Source: Desulfurococcales archaeon (GTDB lineage: Archaea; Thermoproteota; Thermoprotei_A; Sulfolobales; Ignisphaeraceae). Taken from it: a DNA stretch of 48,623 nt. The translations under genes were made by a program, and so were the position numbers. Of the stretch, positions 24,292 through 34,771 are shown one piece after another. Below the pieces are notes generated by a model. The model did not search any database. It was given only the letters and a program-made list of their open reading frames with translations, and was not told where the DNA came from. The stretch lies in assembly GCA_027066265.1 (NCBI GenBank), contig JAMOOB010000127.1, forward strand, positions 1-48,623. The letters run 5' to 3'. The stretch's first letter is position 1; each line of letters starts with the position of its first letter.

Positions 24292-24781
24292 TGCTACCCA
24301 CCTTCTTCACGATCTTAATCCACTCTACGGGAACCGTCACGGTGTGTGCATACTGCGCCTCAAAAATGTTAAGAGTCACTTCATTCTTTGCTCTGTCTAT
24401 TGCAACGACCTTAGCACGAGCACCACGTAGCGGACCTGCAGTAACTTCGACTTCGTCGCCTTCCTGAAGTATTTCGATGAGGGGCTTCGGCTTGAGTAGC
24501 TTCTCCAAATCTTCCCACTTGATGGTCCCCGAAGCCCTTCCCTTGACGTGCTTCAGCCCTCTGATAGCTTCGTACACTACGTGGAGACCCGTAGCCTCGA
24601 TGATTATGTATCCTCGAAGCTCGGGCACGACGACGATCGAGTATATGGGCAAGTTCTTTACCTTGGCGTGTGCCTCTACCATTATAGCTACGTTGATCTC
24701 CTGCTGTGCCGTTGTTCGTATTGCGAAGAATAGTGCTTCGGGTAGCTTAACCTTGACCGAAGGAGTCGGGCTTTCGCTCAT
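24284..24781 (-). CDS. spt5: Transcription elongation factor Spt5 (NusG)
   Basis: The 165-residue protein has the NGN domain ([35 protein letters not shown]) and a KOW domain ([33 protein letters not shown]), the usual archaeal Spt5 layout. With Spt4 it clamps RNA polymerase on DNA and raises processivity. Its position before uL11 and after SecE is the ancestral order secE-nusG-rplK. ATG 24781 is 7 bases after the secE stop. Confidence 0.96.
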   Translation of the reverse strand: MSESPTPSVKVKLPEALFFAIRTTAQQEINVAIMVEAHAKVKNLPIYSIVVVPELRGYIIIEATGLHVVYEAIRGLKHVKGRASGTIKWEDLEKLLKPKPLIEILQEGDEVEVTAGPLRGARAKVVAIDRAKNEVTLNIFEAQYAHTVTVPVEWIKIVKKVGSSA

Positions 24782-24788
24782 ACCGATT

Positions 24789-25013
24789 TCACCCAGTAGG
24801 TGTGAGACCCGTACCTTGCTGTGCTAACCACATTAGTAAACCTACACCATACGCTAGCAATCCAGTAACGGTCAAGCCTAGCAACGTTAACTTAAGTACG
24901 TTTAGATACTCATCGGTTGATGGTCGCTGCGTCTGTGCTGAGGTAAGGACTCGCTTCATGTTTTTGAATGCTTCAATGTACTTACCCACAGCGCTACACC
25001 TATCGAAACTCAA
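24789..25013 (-). CDS. secE: Preprotein translocase subunit SecE (Sec61 gamma)
   Basis: The 74-residue protein has an amphipathic N-terminal helix (YIEAFKNMKRVLTSAQ) and one C-terminal transmembrane segment (LTLLGLTVTGLLAYGVGLLMWL), the hallmark of archaeal SecE. It clamps SecY in the membrane. ATG 25013 overlaps the ftsY stop by 4 bases, so translation is likely coupled. Confidence 0.92.
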   Translation of the reverse strand: MSFDRCSAVGKYIEAFKNMKRVLTSAQTQRPSTDEYLNVLKLTLLGLTVTGLLAYGVGLLMWLAQQGTGLTPTG

Positions 25014-25918
25014 CGTAGTAGTAGGTTTAATATAGTATCAGGATCGTAGGGTACGAGATCCTCGTAGCGCTGTCCGGTGCCTAGGAATAGAATAGGTCTC
25101 TCGATACCCATTATCACTGATAGAGCTGCTCCACCCTTCGCATCTGCATCGACTTTGGTTAGGATTACTGCATCAACTCCTACAGCTTCGTGAAACCTCT
25201 TGACTTGCTCTATGGCGTCGTTACCCGTAAGCGCATCGACTACGAGTAGCTTCAGATCCGGTTTCACGACCCTAACTATCTTCCTGAGCTCATTCATCAG
25301 ATCTACATCTATATGCATTCTACCAGCGGTATCGATCAAAACAACGTCTAGTCCACGCTTGGTAGCATACACAACTCCATCGAATGCCACGGCAGCTGGA
25401 TCTGAACCATACTTACCTCCTATAAAGGGAACCCGAAGATTTTCGCTATGCTTCTTCAACTGCTCCTGTGCAGCAGCTCTGAATGTATCGGCTGCGACTA
25501 TCACGGGTCGAAGACCGTGCTTCTTGAGTAGGTACGCGATTTTTGCTATGGTAGTAGTCTTGCCCACGCCGTTAACTCCCATAAATACTATTTTGAAGGG
25601 TCTTCGTTCTCGTGCTAACGCGATGAGATCGATATCGCTCTTACCGCGTTCGAGAATTTCTCGAAGTGTCTTCTTGATTTCGTTTAGAATGTACTCCTTT
25701 TCATCGCATCCTCGAGGAATCTTGGCGTTGGTTAGAACGTCCTTAATCTTTGTACACAGTGCTTCAGCAACATCGTAAGCTACGTCTGCTTCGATGAGTT
25801 TGAGCATGAATTCGTCCAGAACCTTATTCAGTACGTCTTCGGAAAGCTGTTTATACTTGATGCTCTCCGCAACCTTGTTTACGAAACTACGAAAAAGATC
25901 TTTCAGAGTACGGAACAC
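25010..25918 (-). CDS. ftsY: Signal recognition particle receptor FtsY
   Basis: The 302-residue SRP GTPase has an N domain (about 1-95), then the G domain: MGVNGVGKTTTIAKIAYLL (P-loop), VIVAADTFRAAAQEQL (the insertion box), LIDTAGRMHIDVDLMNEL, and LTKVDADAKGGAAL (NKxD equivalent). It docks SRP-ribosome complexes on SecYE at the membrane. It lacks the long acidic N-terminal extension of bacterial FtsY, as is normal in archaea. The start is GTG 25918. The operon order with secE fits its role. Confidence 0.96.
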   Translation of the reverse strand: MFRTLKDLFRSFVNKVAESIKYKQLSEDVLNKVLDEFMLKLIEADVAYDVAEALCTKIKDVLTNAKIPRGCDEKEYILNEIKKTLREILERGKSDIDLIALARERRPFKIVFMGVNGVGKTTTIAKIAYLLKKHGLRPVIVAADTFRAAAQEQLKKHSENLRVPFIGGKYGSDPAAVAFDGVVYATKRGLDVVLIDTAGRMHIDVDLMNELRKIVRVVKPDLKLLVVDALTGNDAIEQVKRFHEAVGVDAVILTKVDADAKGGAALSVIMGIERPILFLGTGQRYEDLVPYDPDTILNLLLR

Positions 25919-25942
25919 GTACGTTCCCCGATAGATCGAGCT

Positions 25943-26422
25943 TCAGTGTGCTGATCCAGGTGCTTGACCAGTACTACTCTGTTCGAGAAGCGCTACGTAT
26001 TCTTCTAACTTTTGTCGTATCTGTGCATGTAGGTCGAGGAGCTTCTTCAGCTCGGCTTCTGCTTCCCTAAGCGCTGTGCTCAGATCCTTGTTTCGATTCA
26101 TGAGTATCTCCAGAGCTTTGTTGGGTGGTACCGCTACCACGTATTCCCGTGCAAGTGTGATTAGAACCTTGTCTACATCTCGTAGTTCAGCTCTAACGAA
26201 AGCGTATCCTCTTCGATCGAGAGCTACGATGACGTTGCGCTCCTTACGCTCGTTAATCTTAGAAATAGTTTCGTACGAAAGTCTTAGCTCCTCGATCTCC
26301 TGCCTTATCATTGCAACACGGCTTTGAGCAACCTCGATATATGTTTGAAGTTCATTCAGTTGAGAAGCTAATTGACGAATTATGTTCTCGATCTTCGCTC
26401 TATCGAGTTGCTCTCCACTCAT
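25943..26422 (-). CDS. pfdA: Prefoldin alpha subunit
   Basis: The 159-residue protein has two long coiled-coil arms (about 5-60 and 105-150) around a beta-hairpin section (ERNVIVALDRRGYAFVRAEL, VLITLAREYVVAVP). It forms the alpha2-beta4 prefoldin that hands unfolded proteins to the thermosome. The Gln/Ser-rich C-terminal tail is typical. ATG 26422 overlaps the eL20/LX stop by 4 bases. Confidence 0.93.
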   Translation of the reverse strand: MSGEQLDRAKIENIIRQLASQLNELQTYIEVAQSRVAMIRQEIEELRLSYETISKINERKERNVIVALDRRGYAFVRAELRDVDKVLITLAREYVVAVPPNKALEILMNRNKDLSTALREAEAELKKLLDLHAQIRQKLEEYVALLEQSSTGQAPGSAH

Positions 26423-26682
26423 TCTACCACCATCTTAGTTAGCTGCGAAAGCTCCTTGACATACTTATCCAAAGCTTGCTCAGGGCTTATCTCCTCAACC
26501 TTGAGTATCTTGATGTTAGCTCGCTTAACCTTGTGCTTGCTGCCAAGTTCAGAGTACAGCTTCTCAAGTGCATCGCTTAGCTTTAGTGCTCGAATCTCCT
26601 TGACGAACTTTCTCCACTCTGGTGCTGTGCTTGTACCTATGAGCATGTATCCGTAGATCCGAAATATCTTTACCTCCGACAA
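26419..26682 (-). CDS. rplX: Ribosomal protein eL20/LX
   Basis: The 87-residue product is archaeal LX (eL20/L18ae): VKIFRIYGYMLIG at the start, then KFVKEIRALKLSDALEKLYSELGSKHKVKRANIKI. The length is normal. It joins the large subunit near the tRNA entry side. It sits between aIF6 and prefoldin alpha, the usual crenarchaeal order. Confidence 0.95.
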   Translation of the reverse strand: MSEVKIFRIYGYMLIGTSTAPEWRKFVKEIRALKLSDALEKLYSELGSKHKVKRANIKILKVEEISPEQALDKYVKELSQLTKMVVE

Positions 26683-26684
26683 GG

Positions 26685-27362
26685 TTATCTACCCCCGAAC
26701 ACTTGCATGATACGCATCATTTCGGGGCCCGTTGTTCGAGACCCTACGATTATTCCGAAGCTGTTAGCAACGAGACCAGACCTTATAAACCCTATACCGA
26801 AGTTGACCGTACCGATATCTATCGGAACTCCAAAAAGTTGCGAAAGATAGCTAATTTCTGCTTCGTCTGCATCTGGATGCACCAAACCGCCACGGTTATT
26901 TACGTACGCTGCCGATCCTACGGTTGGTATGTTGGCTATGGTACCCTTCTCAACGGTCTCGACTTCTAGAACATCCTTAACTATGTCGCGAACCTCGGGA
27001 TAGGCTTCGGGATGAACGAGTGCTGCCCTATCGTTTACGAGGCAAATATTTCCGAGCGCTGTATATCTACTTTTAACTATGGCTACGTTGCCTTCGAACT
27101 CTCTTTTTATGATCTCGTACTCGTGATCTCTAACGAAGTTCGGTAGTAGAAGCCCCTTGTTATTCCCTGCTACAAGGATCCCTACGAGATTCATGCCGCC
27201 TATCGTTGTGATTATGATTTTAGTTTTAAGAACCGTGCGAATGATAGAAAGCTCTTTCTCTTCGAGTAGCGGTGGTACTATCGTAATGCGATCGTTAGTA
27301 AATATGTATATACCTATATTTGGGTTTCCACGTATGTCCATCTTTTCGATAGGTATCGACAC
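26685..27362 (-). CDS. eif6: Translation initiation factor aIF6
   Basis: The 225-residue protein has the five-fold repeat of the IF6 propeller: NPNIGIYIFTND, GGMNLVGILVAGNNKGLLLPNFV, GNICLVNDRAALVHPEA, GSAAYVNNRGGLVHPDAD, and GTVNFGIGFIRSGLVANSFG. It binds uL14 and keeps 50S subunits from joining 30S early. GTG 27362 has GGTG 9-10 bases upstream. It follows eL31 closely. Confidence 0.96.
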   Translation of the reverse strand: MSIPIEKMDIRGNPNIGIYIFTNDRITIVPPLLEEKELSIIRTVLKTKIIITTIGGMNLVGILVAGNNKGLLLPNFVRDHEYEIIKREFEGNVAIVKSRYTALGNICLVNDRAALVHPEAYPEVRDIVKDVLEVETVEKGTIANIPTVGSAAYVNNRGGLVHPDADEAEISYLSQLFGVPIDIGTVNFGIGFIRSGLVANSFGIIVGSRTTGPEMMRIMQVFGGR

Positions 27363-27378
27363 TCGAGATACACCGTGT

Positions 27379-27651
27379 TTATCGACGTACTGGTATTGCT
27401 AAAGAAGCTTTGTATACACCTTCGTCGATCTTCTGGAACTTGATAGCGATCCATCTTGGCGGCTTCTCGATCTTTCTCTTGTATATATACACGCTTATCA
27501 ATGGATCTAGAATCACCTTTCCTCCTAGATGACGCTCTAGGAATCTACGAATATACTTGACAGCTCTCTTACCTCGATCGCGTCGACTTCCTGCCCAGTA
27601 CACTCTTCTAAGCGAGAGGATGTATATGCCCTCGGTCTTCTCTTTAGGCAT
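27379..27651 (-). CDS. rpl31e: Ribosomal protein eL31
   Basis: The 90-residue product has the L31e pattern: GIYILSLRRVYWAGSRRDR, then KRAVKYIRRFLERHL and the basic KIEKPPRWIAIKF. It lies near the polypeptide exit tunnel. GGTGAG directly after the eL39 stop is positioned for ATG 27651, so I use that rather than the in-frame GTG at 27660. Confidence 0.94.
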   Translation of the reverse strand: MPKEKTEGIYILSLRRVYWAGSRRDRGKRAVKYIRRFLERHLGGKVILDPLISVYIYKRKIEKPPRWIAIKFQKIDEGVYKASLAIPVRR

Positions 27652-27661
27652 GCATCTCACC

Positions 27662-27820
27662 TTACACGTCTTCTAGCTTACTTCTTCTCCAATGTCTTAA
27701 CCTGGGTCTCCACCTAACCTTGAACCTAGTCTTTACAACAACCCATAGAGGTATTGGCTGGTTCGACTTTTCGCGGTTTATGAGCCGGAGTTTCTTAGCT
27801 AATGGTTTGTGGTGAGCCAT
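27662..27820 (-). CDS. rpl39e: Ribosomal protein eL39
   Basis: This 52-residue gene is short but clear: ATG at 27820, then HHKPLAKKLRLINREKSNQP, a Trp-rich centre (PLWVVVKTRFKVRWRPRLRHW) and a basic end. eL39 lines the exit tunnel. GGTG in the end of the PDCD5/eL39 junction gives the ribosome binding site (AGGTGAAC upstream). It fills the space between PDCD5 and eL31 exactly. Confidence 0.94.
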   Translation of the reverse strand: MAHHKPLAKKLRLINREKSNQPIPLWVVVKTRFKVRWRPRLRHWRRSKLEDV

Positions 27821-27826
27821 CGAAGT

Positions 27827-28183
27827 TCACCTCTTCTCCTTGATGCTGATCCTGATTTCCCTTCGCGTTCGCTCATACACTTCAGCTAAAATTTCTTTCA
27901 GTTCTTCGTCGGTTATGGGGCGCGTGATCCTACCTTGCAACGCTAGCGTTATGAGGTGATCTTCGACGAGTCTTGCGATATCCGGTCTAACTAGCTTGAT
28001 GTTTGAGAGTCTTTCCCTTGCTTCCGGAGTTAGGATGGTACGGAGCATCTCTTGTCTACGGGCTTCCTCGATGGCTTGTTGAATCCTACGACGTTCAAGT
28101 TCTTGCTTCTTGCGAAGTAGTTCTTGATATTGGCGTTCAAGAATAGCGGCAAGCTCTTCATCGCTTAAAGTCATGTCCTTCAC
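27827..28183 (-). CDS. PDCD5 family DNA-binding protein
   Basis: The 118-residue product is an archaeal PDCD5 homologue: a helical N-terminus ([18 protein letters not shown]), then [35 protein letters not shown], the conserved core of the triple-helix fold, and a basic C-terminus. Archaeal members bind double-stranded DNA without sequence preference and may act in translation or chaperoning. The role is unclear. ATG 28183 overlaps the eS19 stop by 4 bases. Confidence 0.92.
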   Translation of the reverse strand: MKDMTLSDEELAAILERQYQELLRKKQELERRRIQQAIEEARRQEMLRTILTPEARERLSNIKLVRPDIARLVEDHLITLALQGRITRPITDEELKEILAEVYERTRREIRISIKEKR

Positions 28184-28674
28184 CTCGTAGCTTCTACGAG
28201 TTTTCTAATCGATGGAGGCCCGTACTTTGCGAGCTCGGGTCGCTGCTTAACAAGCTCTTGGAAGATTTCCCAAGCGATTCTATCGAGTAAAGCTCTTCCC
28301 TGTGGCGTGATAACGCGACCCTCCTTGGTTTTCGCTACAAGTCCTGCTTGCTCGAGCTGCTGTAGAATCTTCCTGATGTGAGAACCACCACACTTTCTGA
28401 AATGTGGTGGTGCTACTCCTCTACGTTGTAGACCTCCGTAGATAACTCTGAAGGTTTCGATACCTATGGGTCCTTCAGCAAGGTAAAGCTTCCTAAGGAT
28501 GCTAGCAGCTCTGTAGTACCACCAATCCGGATTATCTGGTACGCGTTCTTTGTGAGGACCGGTCTTGACGAAGAGTGCCCATGTGGGGGGTTTAACAGAT
28601 GGTACGTGTTCCTTTAGATAACGGGCTAGACGCTCTATGAATATGTCTGCTGGAACGTCTCGTACCGTGACCAT
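28180..28674 (-). CDS. rps19e: Ribosomal protein eS19
   Basis: The 164-residue protein shows the eS19 order: [75 protein letters not shown] and [16 protein letters not shown]. It binds the 30S head. Basic residues at the C-terminus are normal. It starts at ATG 28674, 3 bases after the YhbY-like stop. Confidence 0.96.
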   Translation of the reverse strand: MVTVRDVPADIFIERLARYLKEHVPSVKPPTWALFVKTGPHKERVPDNPDWWYYRAASILRKLYLAEGPIGIETFRVIYGGLQRRGVAPPHFRKCGGSHIRKILQQLEQAGLVAKTKEGRVITPQGRALLDRIAWEIFQELVKQRPELAKYGPPSIRKLVEATR

Positions 28675-28677
28675 TAT

Positions 28678-28980
28678 CTACCGCCTCGACTCCCCTCCTT
28701 GTCTAAGCTTATCAATTTTAATCCTCTTTACACCCTTCTTCACGAGAACGTACGTGTATCCACGGCTATCGACGATAAGTGCGCCAACCTCTTCGGCTAG
28801 CTTACGGATATCGTCCTCGGATACAATGTTTCGCGCGTTCTTCAGTATACGGATCTTGATGGCACCCTCCTCTTCGAGTCTTCTACGTACTTCCTCAACG
28901 AGACCAGGATGGATACCTTTCTTACCTATGTTTACGTCGGCTCTCGATTGCGCCACCTTTATCTTCTTCAACTGCTTCAC
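28678..28980 (-). CDS. YhbY/CRM domain RNA-binding protein
   Basis: The recognisable domain is SRADVNIGKKGIHPGLVEEV, then RRRLEEEGAIKIRILKNAR and GALIVDSRGYTYVLVKK, matching the CRM (CRS1-YhbY) fold with its GKKG loop. Family members bind ribosome precursors or intron RNA. The frame is open to 29100, but that overlaps most of the Rpp21 gene. GTG 28980, behind GGAG 7 bases upstream, gives about 100 residues, the usual size. The overlap with Rpp21 is still about 59 bases. Confidence 0.82.
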   Translation of the reverse strand: MKQLKKIKVAQSRADVNIGKKGIHPGLVEEVRRRLEEEGAIKIRILKNARNIVSEDDIRKLAEEVGALIVDSRGYTYVLVKKGVKRIKIDKLRQGGESRR

Positions 28981-29311
28981 GATGCTTCTCCAATCCACCT
29001 CTATGCACCACGAACTCGTACCTATGTATGTACCCGCACGTAAGACACGTAGTAACGAGCCTAAGAGTCTTTCCTTCTCGTCTAGTTCGAACCCTAGCAT
29101 TGAGGCCAGGAACCATAATTACGTGGCAATTCTTGCAGATCCAGCGTTTTATAGATTTTGGAATCCGTACCCGTACCCTCATCGATATTCTGCGTATGAG
29201 TTCTCCATACCTACGAGCGAGATCGATGTCTCCTTGCCTAACAGCTTCTACTCCTAGCCTGAAGAGCCATCGCATTCGTTGAATCGCTAAATCGCGCAGA
29301 ACACTGCTCAA
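28922..29311 (-). CDS. rnp4: Ribonuclease P protein component 4 (Rpp21)
   Basis: The 129-residue product has the N-terminal helices (IQRMRWLFRLGVEAV, ARRYGELIRRISMRVRVRIPKS) and a C-terminal zinc ribbon with CKNC and CLTC, plus the basic GLNARVRTRREGKTLRLV strand pair. It pairs with Rpp29 to help the RNase P RNA mature tRNA 5' ends. The start is TTG 29311, behind AGGGT. A palindromic TATA element lies 34 bases upstream, so it leads the operon that ends with uL10. Confidence 0.93.
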   Translation of the reverse strand: MSSVLRDLAIQRMRWLFRLGVEAVRQGDIDLARRYGELIRRISMRVRVRIPKSIKRWICKNCHVIMVPGLNARVRTRREGKTLRLVTTCLTCGYIHRYEFVVHRGGLEKHREAVEEDKGGAIESRRKHR

Positions 29312-29340
29312 ACGTACCCTTCGGCCCTAGTGCCATCAAC

Positions 29341-29350
29341 GCTTATAAGC
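29341..29350. promoter_or_regulatory. Palindromic TATA element between the ribosomal operon and tRNA-Glu
   Basis: GCTTATAAGC reads the same on both strands. It lies 34-35 bases from the Rpp21 start on the minus strand and 35-36 bases from the tRNA-Glu 5' end on the plus strand, suitable for both. One TBP site may therefore serve two divergent units. Confidence 0.55.
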
Positions 29351-29380
29351 GCACCATAGCCATAGCCTCCCTATGGAGGT

Positions 29381-29480
29381 GCCGCGGTAGTATAGCCCGG
29401 TCAAGTATGCGGGCCTCTCGAGCCCGTGACACCCTGCGTGGGTGCGGGAGACCCGGGTTCAAATCCCGGCCGCGGCACCA
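29381..29480 (+). tRNA. tRNA-Glu (anticodon CTC) with a 22-base intron in the variable region
   Basis: Acceptor GCCGCGG/CCGCGGC, anticodon stem CGGGC/GCCCG, loop CTCTCGA (anticodon CTC, Glu), T-arm CCGGG/CCCGG with TTCAAAT, discriminator A and encoded CCA. Between anticodon stem and T-arm there are 26 bases instead of about 4. Removing 29429-29450 restores TGAC, the variable loop expected for crenarchaeal tRNA-Glu. The mature RNA is then 78 bases with CCA. The shared TATA element is upstream. Confidence 0.93.
29429..29450 (+). other. Non-canonical tRNA intron (variable region, about position 45/46)
   Basis: The precursor folds as a bulge-helix-bulge core: helix CCCG (29423-29426) with CGGG (29445-29448), bulges TGA (29427-29429) and AGA (29449-29451), and a hairpin CACCC/GGGTG with loop TGCGT inside the intron. 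Cutting after the second base of each bulge releases exactly 22 bases. The outer helix is weak, so it is a relaxed motif. Confidence 0.85.
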
Positions 29481-29563
29481 TGTTCTTCTCGACTCTTCAT
29501 AGATCGCAGCCGTGGTTCTCGAAGAGTCTAAGACCAAAGGTATTAATCTCCGGAAGTGGTTAG

Positions 29564-31780
<2,217 letters not shown>

Positions 31781-31789
31781 TCTTCATGA

Positions 31790-31794
31790 TTTTT
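31790..31794 (+). terminator. T5 run after cdc48
   Basis: Five Ts lie 10 bases past the cdc48 stop, before a TATA-like ACATAATTTTC upstream of tmcA. The position fits a U-tract terminator, but the run is short. Confidence 0.25.
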
Positions 31795-31841
31795 CGGTCG
31801 TAATGGTTTCTACATAATTTTCTTTGTACGGGGTGTAGACC

Positions 31842-34382
31842 GTGGGTAGCGCTACCAAGATCAAGATCAGCAAGGACGAGATCGCGGCTAGCATGACAAA
31901 GAACTACAACGATTTTAAGTCTGTGTTCTTCGGTGAACTTGCTAAAGCTGCAAAGAATAGACATAGGTTGCTACTCATACTCGCGGGCGACAATCATCGT
32001 AGGATGGCAATCCTATGCGCTGACATACTCATAACGTTTGTAAGGTTCTGGAAGAAGATGTTCAAGGATCGTGAAGGTCCCAACATGTTGTACGTATATC
32101 ACGACGAATTCGATGATGCGCTTCTAAGAGAACGTATTACGAAGAGGTTAGTCAAGAGATATATCAAGCGTAGGAAAATAGGCGCTAAGCTAGAGATAGC
32201 AGTCTACGAAGCGAGCGAACGATACCTCGGTACAACGTATCAAGCGTTGGTGATGGATCTAATAAATAGTTTGAAGCCCAACGATATAGGTCGACTAATA
32301 GGGATAGTTGAAGGAGGAGGTATAGTGATTCTCTTAGTACCGAACTGGCATGATTGGCACAACAGGAAGAACTTGTTCCAGATGTCGTTAGCAGTTCCAC
32401 AGCATCCAGAGCCTAGGAAAGTCTTTGTTAGGTGGTTCAAGGAGATAACGTTGGATTGTGAAGGAGTCTTCATCTACGATGTCGATAACGATCAAGCAAT
32501 CAAGCTAGGAAGCGTTAAGGCTGTCAAGCATATGAAGACGGGCATTGAGCTACCCAACGAAATGACGTTCCCCGTGGAACTCTATAAACTAGCTCTCACG
32601 CAGGATCAGGTAAACGCACTCAAACTCATGGAGAATCTCCTTAGGAAACCGCAGAAGAAACGCATGAGCGTAATACTCATAGCTGATAGAGGTAGGGGCA
32701 AGTCGTGTGCTATAGGAATAGCGTTGGCAGGAATAATAATGGAGCTCTCTAAGAGTAAACCCAAGGTGCGGATAGCGGTTACAGCACCTTCGCTAACCAA
32801 CGTTCAGCCATTGATGAACATGGCTATCAGAGCACTAGATGTTCTCGGAATCAAGTACAACGTTATCAAACGCGAAGACAAGATACTCGAGATTCGTGGA
32901 AGTAAATTCAGCATAGAGTACTGGGAACCTGCAGCAGTTCCTCATCTCGGTGTAGACATTGCGGTCGTTGACGAGGCTGCTGGTATCGCTGTTCCGTTGC
33001 TACATAAGATCTGGAGAAGTTATCGTCGTACCGTATTCGCTACGACGATACATGGATACGAAGGTGCGGGTAGAGGGTTCTCGGTAAGGTTCATGAAGAG
33101 GATACGCGAAGATCCGAATACAGAGCTGTACATATACGAAATGGAGGAACCTATACGGTACGGTAAGGATGATCCCGTGGAGAGATGGCAGTTCAGAGTC
33201 CTGTTATTGGATGCAGAACCCGACGAACTTGACGAGCAAGACTTGGCGTACATCAAGGAGCAGAGGTTCGAGTACCTAAAGCTAGATCCAGAAACCTTGT
33301 TCACGAAAGAGAACGAGAAGTTGTTGCGAAGCCTCTTCGGAATATACGTACTCGCTCACTATAGAAACGAGCCGGACGATCTCGGCATGATGGCGGACGC
33401 TCCACACCATAGCATAAGAGCCTTGAGGTTACCAAGCGGAAAAATCGTTGCAGCGGTTCAGCTCGCTGAGGAAGGTCCTATACCTTTCGAGTACCTTGAT
33501 TCGTTGCTTCGTGGAGGAAAGATTCCCGGAAACATCATTCCGGATAGACTTCTAAAGCATGCACGGCTAAGAGATATCGGTAACGGTGTTGGATGGAGAA
33601 TCGTTAGGATAGCAGTTCATCCAGCTGTACAGGGTAGAGGTATCGGCTCCTACATGCTTAGCAAGGTTGAGGAAGAAGCTCGTGAACGCGGATATCATTG
33701 GGTTGGTAGCGGATTTGGTGCTACAGAGGAACTACTTAGATTCTGGATCAAGAACGGGTATGTACCTGTACACATATCTCCAGATAGGAACCCGGTAAGC
33801 GCTGAGTACACGGTTCTCGTAATAAAGCCTCTTGATGAGCGTTGGAAACTGATCGTGGAGGCGATAAACAGGGAATTTCGTGAGAAGGTGCTGGAGAGCC
33901 TACACGATACGTATCGAGATCTCGAGGTAGGGATAGCGCAGCAACTCCTCAACACCGTTTATCGAGTCGAAGAACGTGAATGCCGTATACGTCCACCTAA
34001 CCTAACTAAAGTTCAACTCGATAGATTGTTGAGCTACTACGAAGGATACATGACGTACGAATCCTGTACGGATGTAATGCACAAGCTCGCCAAACATTAC
34101 TGGCTATCAGAACCCGAGTGTAGACCTAAGCTAAGCGAGTTCGAGGAACGTGTATTGATACTTAAGGTTCTTCAGGGACTGCCTTGGGATCTCGTTGCGA
34201 ATATACTTGGCGCGCGCAAGTCCAAGGTCATGGACGTACTAAGAGAAATCGCGTACAAATTCATAGAGTTCTACTACGGGCTCACCAAGCACGAGATAGA
34301 TAAGGTGCTTGGAACGCTCGAACTAGAATCGTATCTAAAAGATCCACGAGCTAAACCTTTCAAACGTGGTGAAGAATCGTGA
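31842..34382 (+). CDS. tmcA: tRNA/rRNA cytidine acetyltransferase TmcA (Nat10/Kre33 family)
   Basis: The 846-residue protein makes N4-acetylcytidine in RNA from acetyl-CoA and ATP. Domains are an N-terminal DUF1726-type domain, a RecA-like helicase with Walker A LIADRGRGKSCAIGIALA (about 280-297) and Walker B DIAVVDEAAGIAVP, a GNAT domain with VHPAVQGRGIGSYML (about residue 590), and a C-terminal tRNA-binding tail. The length is normal for archaea. GGGGTG 6 bases before GTG 31842 decides the start. The stop overlaps the next gene by 4 bases. In hyperthermophiles ac4C is widespread in rRNA and tRNA and rises with temperature. The THUMP protein at 9812 may be its partner. Confidence 0.95.
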   Translation: MGSATKIKISKDEIAASMTKNYNDFKSVFFGELAKAAKNRHRLLLILAGDNHRRMAILCADILITFVRFWKKMFKDREGPNMLYVYHDEFDDALLRERITKRLVKRYIKRRKIGAKLEIAVYEASERYLGTTYQALVMDLINSLKPNDIGRLIGIVEGGGIVILLVPNWHDWHNRKNLFQMSLAVPQHPEPRKVFVRWFKEITLDCEGVFIYDVDNDQAIKLGSVKAVKHMKTGIELPNEMTFPVELYKLALTQDQVNALKLMENLLRKPQKKRMSVILIADRGRGKSCAIGIALAGIIMELSKSKPKVRIAVTAPSLTNVQPLMNMAIRALDVLGIKYNVIKREDKILEIRGSKFSIEYWEPAAVPHLGVDIAVVDEAAGIAVPLLHKIWRSYRRTVFATTIHGYEGAGRGFSVRFMKRIREDPNTELYIYEMEEPIRYGKDDPVERWQFRVLLLDAEPDELDEQDLAYIKEQRFEYLKLDPETLFTKENEKLLRSLFGIYVLAHYRNEPDDLGMMADAPHHSIRALRLPSGKIVAAVQLAEEGPIPFEYLDSLLRGGKIPGNIIPDRLLKHARLRDIGNGVGWRIVRIAVHPAVQGRGIGSYMLSKVEEEARERGYHWVGSGFGATEELLRFWIKNGYVPVHISPDRNPVSAEYTVLVIKPLDERWKLIVEAINREFREKVLESLHDTYRDLEVGIAQQLLNTVYRVEERECRIRPPNLTKVQLDRLLSYYEGYMTYESCTDVMHKLAKHYWLSEPECRPKLSEFEERVLILKVLQGLPWDLVANILGARKSKVMDVLREIAYKFIEFYYGLTKHEIDKVLGTLELESYLKDPRAKPFKRGEES

Positions 34383-34771
34383 TTAAGTGGAGCGATCTCG
34401 TAAATCTAGTGCTTGAAAAGTATCAGGAGATATACTTTAGGTGCGCAAGATGTACAGACGTTGAACGTAGCATATCATCGCTACCGCGAGATGTACCCCC
34501 AGACATACATGTTCTAGATCCCTGCATTGCTTGCATCATAACAGAGATACTCGAGGGAATGCACGGCGTTCCAAGAATCTACATCTCCTCCGCGCTAGGA
34601 GATGCAACGCTTTACGTATTGAAGGATGCTCTTCTTGAACTAGGCGAGGAAGGTGGTACACTAGCTTCGATAACGATGATGGAAGAATTCGTGGAATTCC
34701 TTTCATCGCTTGGATTCGAAATAGATAAAGAAGTCATTAAGAACCTCGTTGAACAAATTGCTAGAGCTTGA
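34379..34771 (+). CDS. Hypothetical protein coupled to TmcA, 130 aa
   Basis: GTG 34379 overlaps the tmcA stop as GTGA, so the two are probably co-translated. The protein is mostly helical, with two Cys pairs (CARC at about 22-25, CIAC at about 50-53) that could bind zinc together. It has the segment RIYISSALGDATLYVLKDALLEL and an acidic C-terminal half. I do not recognise a family. The 3' end overlaps the convergent phosphoesterase by 11 bases. Confidence 0.55.
   Translation: MIKWSDLVNLVLEKYQEIYFRCARCTDVERSISSLPRDVPPDIHVLDPCIACIITEILEGMHGVPRIYISSALGDATLYVLKDALLELGEEGGTLASITMMEEFVEFLSSLGFEIDKEVIKNLVEQIARA

Noticed and set aside
25200-25778. Plus-strand frame of 192 codons opposite ftsY
   Set aside because: It is a shadow of a strongly conserved GTPase gene in an intact operon.
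29343-29537. Open frame on the minus strand across tRNA-Glu
   Set aside because: It covers a clear tRNA gene and encodes a typical tRNA-antisense peptide.
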